From IMG/VR virus record IMGVR_UViG_3300028610_000341, positions 1-47,060 of that record: a stretch of DNA of 47,060 bases; one strand, written 5' to 3'. This DNA is from a virus. Position 1 is the first letter of the stretch; every line of letters begins with the position of its first letter. A program made the translations under genes and the position numbers. The notes under the pieces are model-generated. The model had not been told where the DNA came from and searched no databases. It saw only the letters and a list, made by a program, of their open reading frames with translations. Shown here in pieces: positions 15,598 to 25,174 of this stretch.

Positions 15598-17109
15598 ATG
15601 ACGCTCACAGCTCTGAAGATCCCGCCCGGCGTATGGCGGAACGGGACGCAGTACCAGGGGAAGGGCCGATGGAAGCAGTCGCAGCTCGTGCGCTTCACGG
15701 AGGGCACGAAGCAGCCGGTCGGTGGGTGGCAAACGGTGCAGGCTGGCGGCGCGGACATATCCTTCACGGGCGTCTGCCGCAAACTACTCGGGTGGTCATT
15801 CGGCCAAGCGCCGACGCTCGCCATTGGCACAAACAGCCATCTGTACACGTTCGTACAGGGCGCGCTTACCGACCGCACGCCCGCGTCCTTCACGCCCGGC
15901 GGAGTGGACACGGAAATTGCGACGGGTCAGTTCGGCTCGGGCGCGTGGGGCGCTGGCAACTACGGCGAGGGCGACCCGGCCCAGTCGGCACAGACGGAAG
16001 CCGGTTCCTGGCAGCTTGACACGTTCGGGAACCAGCTTGTGGGCGTGCACAACATCGACGGGAACCTAGTGACATGGGACACGGGCGGCGGACTGGCAGT
16101 CAAGCCGACCGCCACGTCCGGCTCTGTGCCAGTATCGAACGTGGGCGTCGTCGTGACGCCCGAACGGTTCGTGGTGTGCCTTGGCGCGGGGGGCGATGAT
16201 CGTCTGCTGCAGTGGGGCGACCGCGAGTCACTGGTGAAGTGGGATCCGATTGAGGCAGGTTCGTCGGCCGGGGATTACCCGCTCGCCGGACAGGGCAAGC
16301 TCATGACGGGCGCGCGCGGCAAGAACGAAACGCTGATCTGGACCGACCAGGATCTCTGGGCGATGCAGTTCATCGGCGGGGCGCTCGTGTACTCCGTCAA
16401 GCAAATCGGTACGAAGTGCGGGATCATCTCACGGCACGCGAAGGCGGTCGTGGACGGTCGCGCCATATGGATGGGTCAGCGTGGGTTCTTCGCGTACGAC
16501 GGGTTCGTCAAGTCCCTGCCGTCCGAGGTGAGTGACTACGTGTTCGGCGACTTCAACCGCACGCAGCGCGCGAAGTGTCACGCGATGCCACTCCCGAACT
16601 TCGGGGAGGTGTGGTTCTTCTACTGCTCGGCCGCATCAATCGAGCCGGACAGGTACGTGATATACAACTACCTGGAGAACCATTGGAGTCTTGGTGACAT
16701 GGAGCGCACGGCTGGCATCGACCAGGGCGCATTCGAGTACCCGATGATGGCCGACACGACGCTGGTCTATGACCACGAGCGGGGCACGTCGCGCACGGGT
16801 GTGACGGCTCCCTTCTTGGAGAGCGGCCCCATCGAGATTGGGGACGGCGACCAGTTCATAGATGTGACGGGGATGGTGCCGGACGAGTCAACGAGCGCGG
16901 GGCAAGTGCTCGGCTCAACGACCGCGAAGTTCTTCGTGACGAAGCACCCGGACGAGGCGGAGGTGGAGTACGGCCCGTTCACGATGGGGAATCCCACGGA
17001 CGTGCGCCTATCGGCGCGGCAGATCCGTATGAGAATCGACGAAGCAGTGGAGGGCGCTTGGCGAGTGGGGGAACCCCGGCTCGACATGCAGCCCGGAAGC
17101 CGGAGATAG
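15598..17109 (+). CDS. Tail nozzle/stabilisation protein (P22 gp10-like)
   Basis: 503 aa. The N-terminal GVWRNGTQYQGKGRWKQSQLVRFTEGTKQPVGGWQ is the signature of P22 gp10-type stabilisation proteins, the nozzle that closes the portal-adaptor tube. Blade-like repeats follow (AIGTNSHLYTF, FGNQLVGVHNIDGNLVTWD, ETLIWTDQDLWAMQFIGG), consistent with a beta-propeller. The start codon abuts the previous stop. Confidence 0.85.
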   Translation: MTLTALKIPPGVWRNGTQYQGKGRWKQSQLVRFTEGTKQPVGGWQTVQAGGADISFTGVCRKLLGWSFGQAPTLAIGTNSHLYTFVQGALTDRTPASFTPGGVDTEIATGQFGSGAWGAGNYGEGDPAQSAQTEAGSWQLDTFGNQLVGVHNIDGNLVTWDTGGGLAVKPTATSGSVPVSNVGVVVTPERFVVCLGAGGDDRLLQWGDRESLVKWDPIEAGSSAGDYPLAGQGKLMTGARGKNETLIWTDQDLWAMQFIGGALVYSVKQIGTKCGIISRHAKAVVDGRAIWMGQRGFFAYDGFVKSLPSEVSDYVFGDFNRTQRAKCHAMPLPNFGEVWFFYCSAASIEPDRYVIYNYLENHWSLGDMERTAGIDQGAFEYPMMADTTLVYDHERGTSRTGVTAPFLESGPIEIGDGDQFIDVTGMVPDESTSAGQVLGSTTAKFFVTKHPDEAEVEYGPFTMGNPTDVRLSARQIRMRIDEAVEGAWRVGEPRLDMQPGSRR

Positions 17110-18360
17110 ATGGCCCTCGATCATGGCGTAGCGGTACCCAACTTCGGCTCCCCGGCCGTCCAGTACGACCGGGAGAACGAGTCGCAGTTCCGTCGCGAGA
17201 TGGAGCGTATGCTCACCAGCATGGTTGCGTTCGTGGAGCAGGTCGCAAGCGATCCGTCCGCGTTCGCCGCGCACGAGCTGGCGAGCAGCACGGCGCTGGG
17301 CGACCAGCACACGGTCGCTGGCCTGACGGCCGGGCACGTCCTGACCGCCGACAGCGCAACGGCCGCGAGCTTCCAGGCGTTCAGCTTGCCGTCGCATACG
17401 CACAACGCGGACGACGTGAACGCGGGCACGCTCGCGGACGCGCGCATTCCGTCGCTGAACGCGTCGAAGATCACGGCCGGGACGTTCTCGGTGTCGCGCA
17501 TACCGGACCTGAACGCGAGCAAGATCGACGCCGGTACATTCGGTACTGGCAACTACTCGTTCCCTGGCACGCTCACCGTGGCAGGGAGTGTCAACTTGAA
17601 TGGTGGGCTGTGCACGCTGGGCAACAGCACGGCCGACCAAGTGCTATTCACGGCGCGGGTAGGGTCCGACATCGACCCCTCGACCAACAACGCTCGGGCG
17701 CTCGGCTCCTCCTCACTCGCGTGGAAGGAAGTGTACTGGGCTGCTGGTGGTGCGCTGCGGGACGATCAAGGCGGCTCGATAGAGCTTGGTGACACCGGGT
17801 CCTTCACGCCGTTCATTGACTGGCACAGTCACAGCACGTCGAAGGATTATGATTACCGAATGATCGCGGTCGGTGGTACGACCAGCAATGGGGGCGGGCG
17901 GATGTCCTACATCGGCCTCACTCACCAGTTCGAGACTGGCGGCCTCACGGTCGGCGTACCGACCGGCGGGCAGAAGGGGAACGGAACGATCAACGTCCGT
18001 ACCAACATCTACCGGCAAAACTCGACATACAACCACCCGGATTATGTGTTCGAGGAACACTTCATCGGGCCGGGAGAAGGTCCGAGTCGACGCCCACACG
18101 AGCCCCGCGGTGATGACGGCGAGGACGATGAGGGTTGGTACTACCCTGGCCGCAGAACACTGGCACAGGTGAAAGCACACATCGCGGTTCACCACCAGAT
18201 GCCGAACATCCGCGGCGGTCCGATGGGTATCTTCGACCGCACTGACGTACTGTTGGAGATGCTGGAGGAGGGTGTGCTGTACGACATCGAACACAACGAA
18301 GCCATCGAGGCACTGCAGCAGAGGGTTGTGGCGCTTGAGGCTGGACAAACACCGGAGTAA
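17110..18360 (+). CDS. Tail fibre with C-terminal intramolecular-chaperone-like domain
   Basis: 416 aa. It has an N-terminal helix, then 20-residue beta repeats (ADARIPSLNASKITAGTF and RIPDLNASKIDAGTF) typical of fibre shafts, and receptor-region strands. The C-terminus has DYVFEEHF about residue 313, a spacer, LAQVKAHIAVHHQMPNI, and a coiled coil LLEMLEEGVLYDIEHNEAIEALQQRVVALE. This is the order of the S74-like trimerisation domains at fibre ends. I do not see the Ser-Lys dyad clearly, so self-cleavage is uncertain. It likely binds the host receptor. Confidence 0.75.
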   Translation: MALDHGVAVPNFGSPAVQYDRENESQFRREMERMLTSMVAFVEQVASDPSAFAAHELASSTALGDQHTVAGLTAGHVLTADSATAASFQAFSLPSHTHNADDVNAGTLADARIPSLNASKITAGTFSVSRIPDLNASKIDAGTFGTGNYSFPGTLTVAGSVNLNGGLCTLGNSTADQVLFTARVGSDIDPSTNNARALGSSSLAWKEVYWAAGGALRDDQGGSIELGDTGSFTPFIDWHSHSTSKDYDYRMIAVGGTTSNGGGRMSYIGLTHQFETGGLTVGVPTGGQKGNGTINVRTNIYRQNSTYNHPDYVFEEHFIGPGEGPSRRPHEPRGDDGEDDEGWYYPGRRTLAQVKAHIAVHHQMPNIRGGPMGIFDRTDVLLEMLEEGVLYDIEHNEAIEALQQRVVALEAGQTPE

Positions 18361-18373
18361 TAAGGAGGCAGAC

Positions 18374-18634
18374 ATGGAACGCAAGGTTCTGGTAGCACTC
18401 GACGCGAAGGAGTTGAACTTACTACGTGGACTCAACAGTGCGGTGGACGAAGCTCACCTGCGGTACAACACCGCGCTCGGGTTCGTGGCGGCACGTGAGG
18501 CCGTCAACGATGACCCAGACGCACGCTTCGACATCACGACTGGAGAGTTTTACCTGGACGTGGAGGGCACCGCCGCCCTCGCCCCGGAAGACAAACCGGA
18601 GGTTGTAGGGGACGGCCCCAATGACAACGGATAG
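18374..18634 (+). CDS. Small hypothetical protein
   Basis: 86 aa. ATG 18374 has the ribosome binding site AAGGAGG at 18363-18369. It contains a helical heptad-like start KVLVALDAKELNLLRGLNSAVDEAHLRYNTALGFVAAREAV and an acidic C-terminus. It overlaps the following gene by 14 bases. Function unknown. Confidence 0.55.
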   Translation: MERKVLVALDAKELNLLRGLNSAVDEAHLRYNTALGFVAAREAVNDDPDARFDITTGEFYLDVEGTAALAPEDKPEVVGDGPNDNG

Positions 18635-18983
18635 TTTGTCAGCACAGATCCAACGTGCACTGGCGCATGATGTGCACAGTGGCTACACGGCGCACGACGT
18701 GCTGAACGCCGTCATCGACGGTGACATGCAGCTCTGGACGAACGGCGAGTCGGTCATCGTCACCCAGCTAATTAAGGAACCGCGGGCAGTGCGCCTGCAC
18801 TTCTTTGTTGCGGCCGGTGACCTGCAGGAGATACAAGAGTTGTACCCCGAGGTGGAAGCCTGGGGGCGAGGCATGGGCGCAACGAGCGCCACGTTCATTG
18901 GCCGCAAGGGTTGGGCCCGGACTTTCCTGACACGTGAGGAAGGGTGGAACACCACACTAGCACTATTTGAGAAGGGACTCTAA
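18621..18983 (+). CDS. Small conserved protein near internal virion genes
   Basis: 120 aa. The pattern runs GYTAHDVLNAVIDGDMQLWTNGESVIVTQLIKEP, then LHFFVAAGDLQEIQELYPEVEAWGRGMGATSATFIGRKGWARTFLTREEGW. I recall such a GR-GW ending from a small phage protein family often placed just before the internal virion (ejection) proteins. Some members have been annotated as acetyltransferase-like or as internal virion protein A, but the function is not proven. Confidence 0.6.
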   Translation: MTTDSLSAQIQRALAHDVHSGYTAHDVLNAVIDGDMQLWTNGESVIVTQLIKEPRAVRLHFFVAAGDLQEIQELYPEVEAWGRGMGATSATFIGRKGWARTFLTREEGWNTTLALFEKGL

Positions 18984-18988
18984 ACATC

Positions 18989-19720
18989 ATGGGGAAAGGC
19001 GCAGGCAACCAGACCATCACGACCAAGAACGAGCTGGATCCAGCGACGAGGGCGAACTTGGATCAGTTCCGCGCTGCGTCTCAAGGACAGTTCGACAAGT
19101 TCGCGGGCGGGCAGATGAACGCCGCGACGCAGTCGTTTCTACAGAACGCCGGGCTACTGACCGGCGGGCTCGCGACTGGGATGCAGACCGGCCTCGCCGG
19201 TATCAGTCAGTTCACGAATCCGCATGAGGCGTCAGTCATCGCGGGGATCCAGGGCGACGAACAGCGTCAGCTCGCGGGCGTGCAGAAGTCGGCGGGGGAT
19301 GCTGCGCAGGCAGCGAACGCGTTCGGCGGATCGAGGGCGGCGGTGTTGCAGGCGGCCGGGCAGCGGGACGTGCGCCAAGGCGCAGCGGACCGAATCGCCG
19401 GGGTGCGGCAACAGGGCTTCCAGAACTCGGTGCAGTCGCTCATGCAAGAGCGTGCACGCTTGGGCCAGCTCGGCGCGGCGGGCGCTGGCATGTTTGGACA
19501 GGCCGGACGATCCATGGATCAGAACACGTTGCAGGCGCTCGGCATCTTCGGTGATGCATCGATGGCGGGGCAGACGGGTACGGAGACTTCCACCCAGCCT
19601 CTCAACAAGGACGTGCTCGGCGGCGCCGTTGGCGGTGCCATGGCTGGCGCGTCATTCGGTGGACCCATCGGCGGCGCAATCGGCGGCGGCATCGGTCTGC
19701 TCGGAGGGTTGTTCGGATAA
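18989..19720 (+). CDS. Internal virion/DNA ejection protein, small
   Basis: 243 aa. It is Ala/Gln/Gly-rich and mostly helical. The middle has HEASVIAGIQGDEQRQLAGVQKSAGDAAQAANAFGGSRAAVLQAAG (about 77-120). The C-terminus is a glycine-zipper membrane segment (GGAVGGAMAGASFGGPIGGAIGGGIGLLGGLFG). Ejection proteins of short-tailed phages have this composition and insert in the cell envelope. TAATG coupling leads to the next such gene. Confidence 0.65.
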   Translation: MGKGAGNQTITTKNELDPATRANLDQFRAASQGQFDKFAGGQMNAATQSFLQNAGLLTGGLATGMQTGLAGISQFTNPHEASVIAGIQGDEQRQLAGVQKSAGDAAQAANAFGGSRAAVLQAAGQRDVRQGAADRIAGVRQQGFQNSVQSLMQERARLGQLGAAGAGMFGQAGRSMDQNTLQALGIFGDASMAGQTGTETSTQPLNKDVLGGAVGGAMAGASFGGPIGGAIGGGIGLLGGLFG

Positions 19721-20856
19721 TGACGAATCCACCTTTCATACTACCTGCGTTCCAGAACCTGATGGCGCCGGGGCAGAGGCCGGACGTGCAGCAGCAGGTG
19801 ATGCAGGGGAGCACCCCCCAGCCGGAGCGGGGCCCTGGCATCTTCGACCGCGTGTTCGGCACGACCGACATCCGCGCGTCGGAGCGGGAACCTGCGCGGG
19901 ACGCCGGGCTGCTCTCGGCCGGGCTGTCGCTGTTGAAGTCGAGCGGACCGACCACCGAACCCCAGAGCTTCCTTGGCAACCTCGCGGGCGCCATCGAGGC
20001 AGGGCGTGGGGCGGCCGTAGGCTCGCTCGCAAGGAACACGGCGCTCGCCAGTCGGCGCGTGCTGCAGGACGCCATGGAGAACAAGGAGGAGGGCGTGCCC
20101 CTCGACTTGGTGAAGGTCTATGAGGAGATGCTGTCGACTGGCGATCTTGCCGGTGCCAAGACCGTGTCGGAAATGATCGCGTCGCAGGGTGGCAGCTCCA
20201 ACCTTATCCAGGTGCGAGCGGGCAACCGTGTCGAGCTGCGTAACCCGGTGACGGGCGCGCTTGTGCATACGGTTGACATCGCCACGGACCCGGACAAGAT
20301 GGTGACCGAAACGCTCGCGATGCTCGGACAGTTCCGCAGTCAGACGAAGGAGTCGGCCGCGATGGCGGACAACTTCCGCAAGATGCAGGTCAACGCGTCC
20401 GGCACACCGGCCGCCGATGTGGCGCTCGTCTTCGCGTTCATGAAGATGATCGATCCCACCTCGACGGTGCGAGAGTCGGAGCAGGCACAGGCACGTAACG
20501 CGGCAGGTATCCCCACGCGTATCCGGGCGTGGTACAACAACGCGCTCAAGGGTACCACCCTGGAGGACGAGACGCGGTTGGATCTGCTCAACCAAGCGCG
20601 CGGCATGGCCGCAGCGCAACAGACGAGCTTCGAGATCGTGCGCCAGGACTTCGGCCGCTTGGCGGAAGCTTTTGAATTGGACCCAGAGGATGTCACCATC
20701 GACTTCTTCGAGGGGTTCAAGTTCACGGACGAAGACCGCGCGATGGGGCAGGACGCACCGCCCGGTCCGGCGGAGCTTGAGCTGTCCGAGATCCTGGAGG
20801 AGGAAGACATGCAGGCCATCTTGGATGCAGCGAGGAAAGTGAGCGGTAACAAATAA
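19720..20856 (+). CDS. Internal virion/ejection-type protein
   Basis: 378 aa. The N-terminus is Pro/Gln-rich (FILPAFQNLMAPGQRPD), followed by long helices (SAGLSLLKSSGPTTEPQSFLGNLAGAIEAGRGAAVGSLARNTALASRRVLQDAMENKEEG). It has no signal or catalytic motif. It lies second in the four-gene block coupled by TAATG. Assignment rests on position and helical, Ala/Gln-rich composition. Confidence 0.55.
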   Translation: MTNPPFILPAFQNLMAPGQRPDVQQQVMQGSTPQPERGPGIFDRVFGTTDIRASEREPARDAGLLSAGLSLLKSSGPTTEPQSFLGNLAGAIEAGRGAAVGSLARNTALASRRVLQDAMENKEEGVPLDLVKVYEEMLSTGDLAGAKTVSEMIASQGGSSNLIQVRAGNRVELRNPVTGALVHTVDIATDPDKMVTETLAMLGQFRSQTKESAAMADNFRKMQVNASGTPAADVALVFAFMKMIDPTSTVRESEQAQARNAAGIPTRIRAWYNNALKGTTLEDETRLDLLNQARGMAAAQQTSFEIVRQDFGRLAEAFELDPEDVTIDFFEGFKFTDEDRAMGQDAPPGPAELELSEILEEEDMQAILDAARKVSGNK

Positions 20857-22613
20857 TGGATCCTCAAGAAGTAGGCGCCCTACTGTCGACGCTCAACACC
20901 GCGCGGCAGAACGGCGCATCGATTGGACAGCTCAACGCGTTGCTGCGTGAGGACGGACACGACTTCACGTACAACGAGCTGGCCGCGATGGCGAAGGCTT
21001 CCCTGGACGATCCGCCCGTGGACCCGAAGTCCCGCCCCGTCACCACCAAGGACATCCTGGTGGCGGAAGGGCAGGGCGCGACCGCGAGCTTCCTGGACGA
21101 GCTGATGGGCGGACTGGCAACGGCGCCGCTGCCCGGCATGATACACGACTTCGAGAGCGCGGAGCGTCAGCTCCGCATCGGCGAGGCAGTGAAGGAAGAC
21201 ATTCGGGAGACGACCGATCAGTTCAGAGAAGCGCACCCAGTCGCCGCGTTCGCGTCGGAGGTTGGGGGCGGACTCATGGTTCCTGGTGTTGGCCTGGGGC
21301 GCGTGGTACAACAGACGAAGACCGCCGCGGGGCGTGTCATGACGGGCATGGGAGTCAGCGCCGCCATTGGTGCACTGGCCGGGGCTGGCGAAGCGGAGAC
21401 ACTGGAGGAGATGCCGTCCATGGTGTTGGGCGGCGCTGGGTACGGCGCACTCCTTGGCGGTGCACTCACTGGCGCAGGGCAGGCCATCGGTGCCGTTGCG
21501 GCCCCGGTATTCATGCACATGGCTGGGAACTTTGCCACGACGCGGGTCGGACGGTTCGCCGTTGCGCAAGCATTGCACGAGGCGGCCAGGAAAGCTGGGA
21601 TGACGGGTGACGACTTCCGCGCCATCTTCCAGGAGCTGAACGACGCGCGCAGCGGTCAGGTGGTACCGGCCGACGTATCGCGCACACTACAAGACTTGCT
21701 GGTTCGCAGTCTCGGCCGTACGCAAGACGACGTTGGCGAGATGGTTAGTCGTATCCGTGAGCGTCCGGGCGGGGCACCAGACCGCATGGCCCGTGACCTG
21801 CAGTGGCTCGCCGACTGGGAGGGACTGTCGAACGCCACGGCCAAGACCATCGCGGGAGAGGTAACGGGCCGCACGCCGCAGGGTGGGCGCGCTGCCGTTG
21901 CATTCGAGCGCGGGCAGGAAGCGTACCGCTCGCAGCTCACCGGGCCCAGGTTCGACGCGGAGATGACGACGCTCTCCCGTGAAGCGGGCGAGCGCGCCGC
22001 CGAAGTAATGGAGGCATACCGCTTCGGGCTCGTGACCGAGATGTACCAGGACATAATCAACACGCCGCGCGGTTCACAGAACATCGGCCAAGCGTTCTCC
22101 ATGGGAGCAGAGTCAGGCATGAGTCCCGCACGCGCAGGTCTTATCCGGCGTGCGTTCCCGAACGAGAAAGCGTACCGCGATTTTGTAGCAGGCGCAGAGA
22201 TAGAGGACGCGTTCTTCAAGCTGCGCAATCTCAGCGAAGCGGGTGCGATGGAGGGCGCGGACGAAGCGGGCGCTCGCATGTTCCAGGCCGCACGTACGGG
22301 CTCGGTGTGGGGACTGCGCGCCATGACGTTCGCGCTCCTGTCCGGTCAGAACGCCGCGGTACGGCGTGCGACTTCCAAGCAACTTGTGGAGATGCTGCTG
22401 ACCCCTGGCGATGTGAACGCAGTCAACGTGGCGGCGTTTATTAACGCGAGGATGGGTGGGCGCACAGCGCGTCTGATGTCCGGCGCGGGAGCGGCGGCCA
22501 GTGCAACGGCTATGACTCAGTCCCAACGGATGGGCGTGAGAGATCTTGAGACGATGGACTTCAACCGCGGCAACGCCGGACTGGAAGCAATACTTGGCGG
22601 GGGGAATCAATAA
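20856..22613 (+). CDS. Internal virion/ejection-type protein with glycine-rich membrane segments
   Basis: 585 aa. Residues about 130-215 contain several Gly/Ala-rich hydrophobic stretches (AFASEVGGGLMVPGVGLGRVV, VSAAIGALAGAGEAE, LGGAGYGALLGGALTGAGQAIGAVAAPVF) of glycine-zipper type. The rest is long amphipathic helix. This suits a protein stored in the head and ejected to form a channel. It is coupled by TAATG to both neighbours. Confidence 0.6.
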   Translation: MDPQEVGALLSTLNTARQNGASIGQLNALLREDGHDFTYNELAAMAKASLDDPPVDPKSRPVTTKDILVAEGQGATASFLDELMGGLATAPLPGMIHDFESAERQLRIGEAVKEDIRETTDQFREAHPVAAFASEVGGGLMVPGVGLGRVVQQTKTAAGRVMTGMGVSAAIGALAGAGEAETLEEMPSMVLGGAGYGALLGGALTGAGQAIGAVAAPVFMHMAGNFATTRVGRFAVAQALHEAARKAGMTGDDFRAIFQELNDARSGQVVPADVSRTLQDLLVRSLGRTQDDVGEMVSRIRERPGGAPDRMARDLQWLADWEGLSNATAKTIAGEVTGRTPQGGRAAVAFERGQEAYRSQLTGPRFDAEMTTLSREAGERAAEVMEAYRFGLVTEMYQDIINTPRGSQNIGQAFSMGAESGMSPARAGLIRRAFPNEKAYRDFVAGAEIEDAFFKLRNLSEAGAMEGADEAGARMFQAARTGSVWGLRAMTFALLSGQNAAVRRATSKQLVEMLLTPGDVNAVNVAAFINARMGGRTARLMSGAGAAASATAMTQSQRMGVRDLETMDFNRGNAGLEAILGGGNQ

Positions 22614-24910
22614 TGGATCCAGAACTTCTGAAACTGCTGGCGCAGATGGCGCAGGGCGGACCGGGGGCAGTAGACGCTGCCAGTGCGGCGGCACCGGACG
22701 CTACGAGTGCGCCGCAGGGTGCACCGCAGGCAGGCCCAGACTCGCAAGAGGCTCGGCTGAACCGTACCCTGACGCCCGAAGGTGTCGAGCAGGCGCAGGC
22801 GCAGGAAGCGCGTATGCAGACGACCATAGGTCGTCACCTCAACGAGTCGTCCAGGCGGCGCTCGCAGGCGTACACTCAACTTTTCGAGCAACAGCTCGCC
22901 GAGAACAGAGCGCGCGTGGAAGGCACCAACGAGGTGATGATGGACGTGCTGAAGAATCAGATGGTCCCCACGACCATGGAGGAGGCACAGGAAGCTCTCC
23001 TCGCCATGACTTCCCTCGACCGTGATCGGTTGCGGGACGCGCACGGTACCATCGTGCCGGAGATCCTGGCTGGGTTCCTGGCGCCGGTCGGTGTGGCGCA
23101 GGGCGTTCGTGATGTGACCATGGATGTGCTGGCGGGTGAGGTAGGGTGGGGCACTGGGCTCATCGGACTGGCGTCCATGATCCCGCTGTTCGGTCCTGTC
23201 GGCAAGGCAGTCGGCCGGGCGACCGGGCGTATCTCGCGGCAGGTTGACAACGCGTCGGCCGCGATCCTCGCAGCACGACACCTGTCGGACGGTGGCCTGA
23301 CCATCAACGCGGCCGGGCGAGTGCCGACGAGTGGGTACGCGGTTGGCATGTTCCCAGAGCGGTCGCTGACGCTGACGCACGCACCCACGCCGGACGACAT
23401 CGCGCAGTACCTGCGGTCGAACCAGGATCTACTCGCCGACCCGAAGAACCACTTCGGCACGTGGCACAACAAGCCGAACGGCGAGCACGTGATGGACATC
23501 ACCGCCGTCGAGGACAACCTTGACGCGGCCATGGACATCGCACGCCGGAACAAGGAGGACGCCATCTTCAACCTTGGCACCTTCGAGGAGATCCCGGTCG
23601 AGCAGATGTCACAGACTGGCGATCTGATTACCACGCAGCAAGCCATCCGGCAAGCGAAGGAACTTGTGGGAGAGAACGAGCTTCGCCGGTTGGCGGACGT
23701 GTACATGGAGGAACGGGGTGGAGTGGACTCGTTCGGTACTCTCGGACGGGGGAACGCCTTCGAGACAGTAGCGCGTCAAGCAGTATTCGACGACGAGCTG
23801 CGCATAGCACGGCAGGCGGGACACACTGCGAACCCGGAAGGGATCCAGGCCGCAGAGGACGTGCTGCGCAACGGCATGGACGTGGACGCGATCCCGGCAG
23901 ACCTGGGCACGCCGCGCTTGTCCTCTGCGACTGGCTCGACGCGTAGGTTGACGGACGCGCTCATCGCGGACGAGACGCAGTACATCTCGTCGCAGGGCAT
24001 CCGCGCCACGAACGATCTGGGGAATACGATCCCGTCCGTCGAGCAGTTCTCGGCGGGGGCTATCGCTGGCAGCATCAAGAAGGGTTGGTATGCGAACAGT
24101 GCCAAGGCGTTCGTGGATGTGCACGGGCCTGACGCGCCGCGCTTTGCTGCGCTCGTGTCTGCACTGTCGCCGCGTCAGCTCACGACCAGCAACCTGGAGC
24201 ACGCCATGACGGTGTGGGAAGCATTCAGAGCCCTGCCGTCCAACGCGAGCCCGGCTATGATTAAGCGGATGCTCGGACTGCAGGTCGGCATGATGCCGTC
24301 CAGGCTGAACAACGCAGTGCGCGCACTGACGACCAGTGACCCCGGCCTGTTGATGCGGTTGTCCGGTCCGAAGGTGCACGCGTTCCACAAGAACCTGCTG
24401 GGGGATGTTATCCAGGTAACGAACGACACGTGGATGGCGAAGCTAGCGGGAAGACCTCTGGGGGATGCGCTGCAGCGGAAGATCGGCGGGGAAGTGATAC
24501 GCGTGCCGAACGCGACGTACCTCGCCCTGGCGGGCAGGGTGCGCGAGACGGCCGAGGCTCTAACGCAATCGACCGGGCGTCTGTGGACGCCAGCGGAAGT
24601 GCAGGAGACTCTGTGGTCATGGGGTAAGGCACTCGGGGAGGAAGCTGAGAGGCAGGGCGTGCGTGCTGCGTCACTCGCGTCACGCTTGCCGGAGAACTTG
24701 GTGGAGGGAGTTGAAGACTTCGGGCAGATGCTGCAGGGTCGGCCGGACATCCTCGATGCGCTCGACCGGCTGAGTCTGGATCCGCCGAAGACGCCGCCAA
24801 TGCCGAAGGCGGCGCCCGGCGCAATCGCAGGTGCAGATGTTGACCCCAAGCTGTTGGAACAGCTCGGGGAGAACCTCGACAAGATGCGGGGGCTAGGAGA
24901 GGGAAGCTAA
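22613..24910 (+). CDS. Large virion-associated polyvalent protein with DUF7178-like region
   Basis: 765 aa, last gene of the rightward arm. It has an N-terminal coiled region and a hydrophobic stretch near 180-205. Next comes a domain with TSGYAVGMFPERS...YLRSNQDLLADPKNHFGTWHNKPNGEHVMDI and IARRNKEDAIFNLGTFEEIP, which I recall from polyvalent phage proteins. The C-terminal third (FAALVSALSPRQLTTSNLEHAMTVWEAF; SGPKVHAFHKNLLGDVIQVTNDTW; GRLWTPAEVQETLWSWGKAL) resembles the DUF7178 pattern and a helical DNA-glycosylase-like layout. Probably ejected with the DNA. An enzymatic role is inference. Confidence 0.6.
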   Translation: MDPELLKLLAQMAQGGPGAVDAASAAAPDATSAPQGAPQAGPDSQEARLNRTLTPEGVEQAQAQEARMQTTIGRHLNESSRRRSQAYTQLFEQQLAENRARVEGTNEVMMDVLKNQMVPTTMEEAQEALLAMTSLDRDRLRDAHGTIVPEILAGFLAPVGVAQGVRDVTMDVLAGEVGWGTGLIGLASMIPLFGPVGKAVGRATGRISRQVDNASAAILAARHLSDGGLTINAAGRVPTSGYAVGMFPERSLTLTHAPTPDDIAQYLRSNQDLLADPKNHFGTWHNKPNGEHVMDITAVEDNLDAAMDIARRNKEDAIFNLGTFEEIPVEQMSQTGDLITTQQAIRQAKELVGENELRRLADVYMEERGGVDSFGTLGRGNAFETVARQAVFDDELRIARQAGHTANPEGIQAAEDVLRNGMDVDAIPADLGTPRLSSATGSTRRLTDALIADETQYISSQGIRATNDLGNTIPSVEQFSAGAIAGSIKKGWYANSAKAFVDVHGPDAPRFAALVSALSPRQLTTSNLEHAMTVWEAFRALPSNASPAMIKRMLGLQVGMMPSRLNNAVRALTTSDPGLLMRLSGPKVHAFHKNLLGDVIQVTNDTWMAKLAGRPLGDALQRKIGGEVIRVPNATYLALAGRVRETAEALTQSTGRLWTPAEVQETLWSWGKALGEEAERQGVRAASLASRLPENLVEGVEDFGQMLQGRPDILDALDRLSLDPPKTPPMPKAAPGAIAGADVDPKLLEQLGENLDKMRGLGEGS

Positions 24911-25174
24911 CCCTCTCCGCACCTTTTTCTTTTTCGTCTTCGGACGGACGACGGGGGTGAGCACAGTCTCGCGCTCCCACCGTGACATCTTACGAAGCTT
25001 GAGTACGCCGTCCTTCACCGTCAGGTTGAGGTGCGGCGTTTCTCTTGGCCGTGCCGGGCGGTACATCGTACCGCCGACGATGTACGCGAAGTGACCCCAC
25101 GGTTTGTTCGCCGTCCAGATCACGCGCGTGTCGCCCATCGCCAGCTCGATTGCTACGTCCTTGTGTTCGGTCAT
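24893..25174 (-). CDS. Small hypothetical protein, last gene of the leftward arm
   Basis: 93 aa. It has beta-rich TRVIWTANKPWGHFAYIVGGTMYRPARP, then HLNLTVKDGVLKLRKM, and a very basic C-terminus (RPKTKKKKVRRG). ATGA overlap couples it to the gene before. Its 3' end overlaps the end of the rightward arm by 18 bases. No family recognised; the basic tail suggests nucleic-acid contact. Confidence 0.5.
   Translation of the reverse strand: MTEHKDVAIELAMGDTRVIWTANKPWGHFAYIVGGTMYRPARPRETPHLNLTVKDGVLKLRKMSRWERETVLTPVVRPKTKKKKVRRGLASLS
24896..24918 (+). terminator. Terminator at the meeting point of the two arms
   Basis: GGAGAGGG-AAGCTAA-CCCTCTCC is a perfect 8-bp stem with a 7-nt loop. It is followed by gcacctttttcttttt, a T-rich tail for rightward transcripts. 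The stem overlaps the stop codon of the last rightward gene and lies in the final codons of the last leftward gene, so convergent transcription ends here. Confidence 0.75.
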
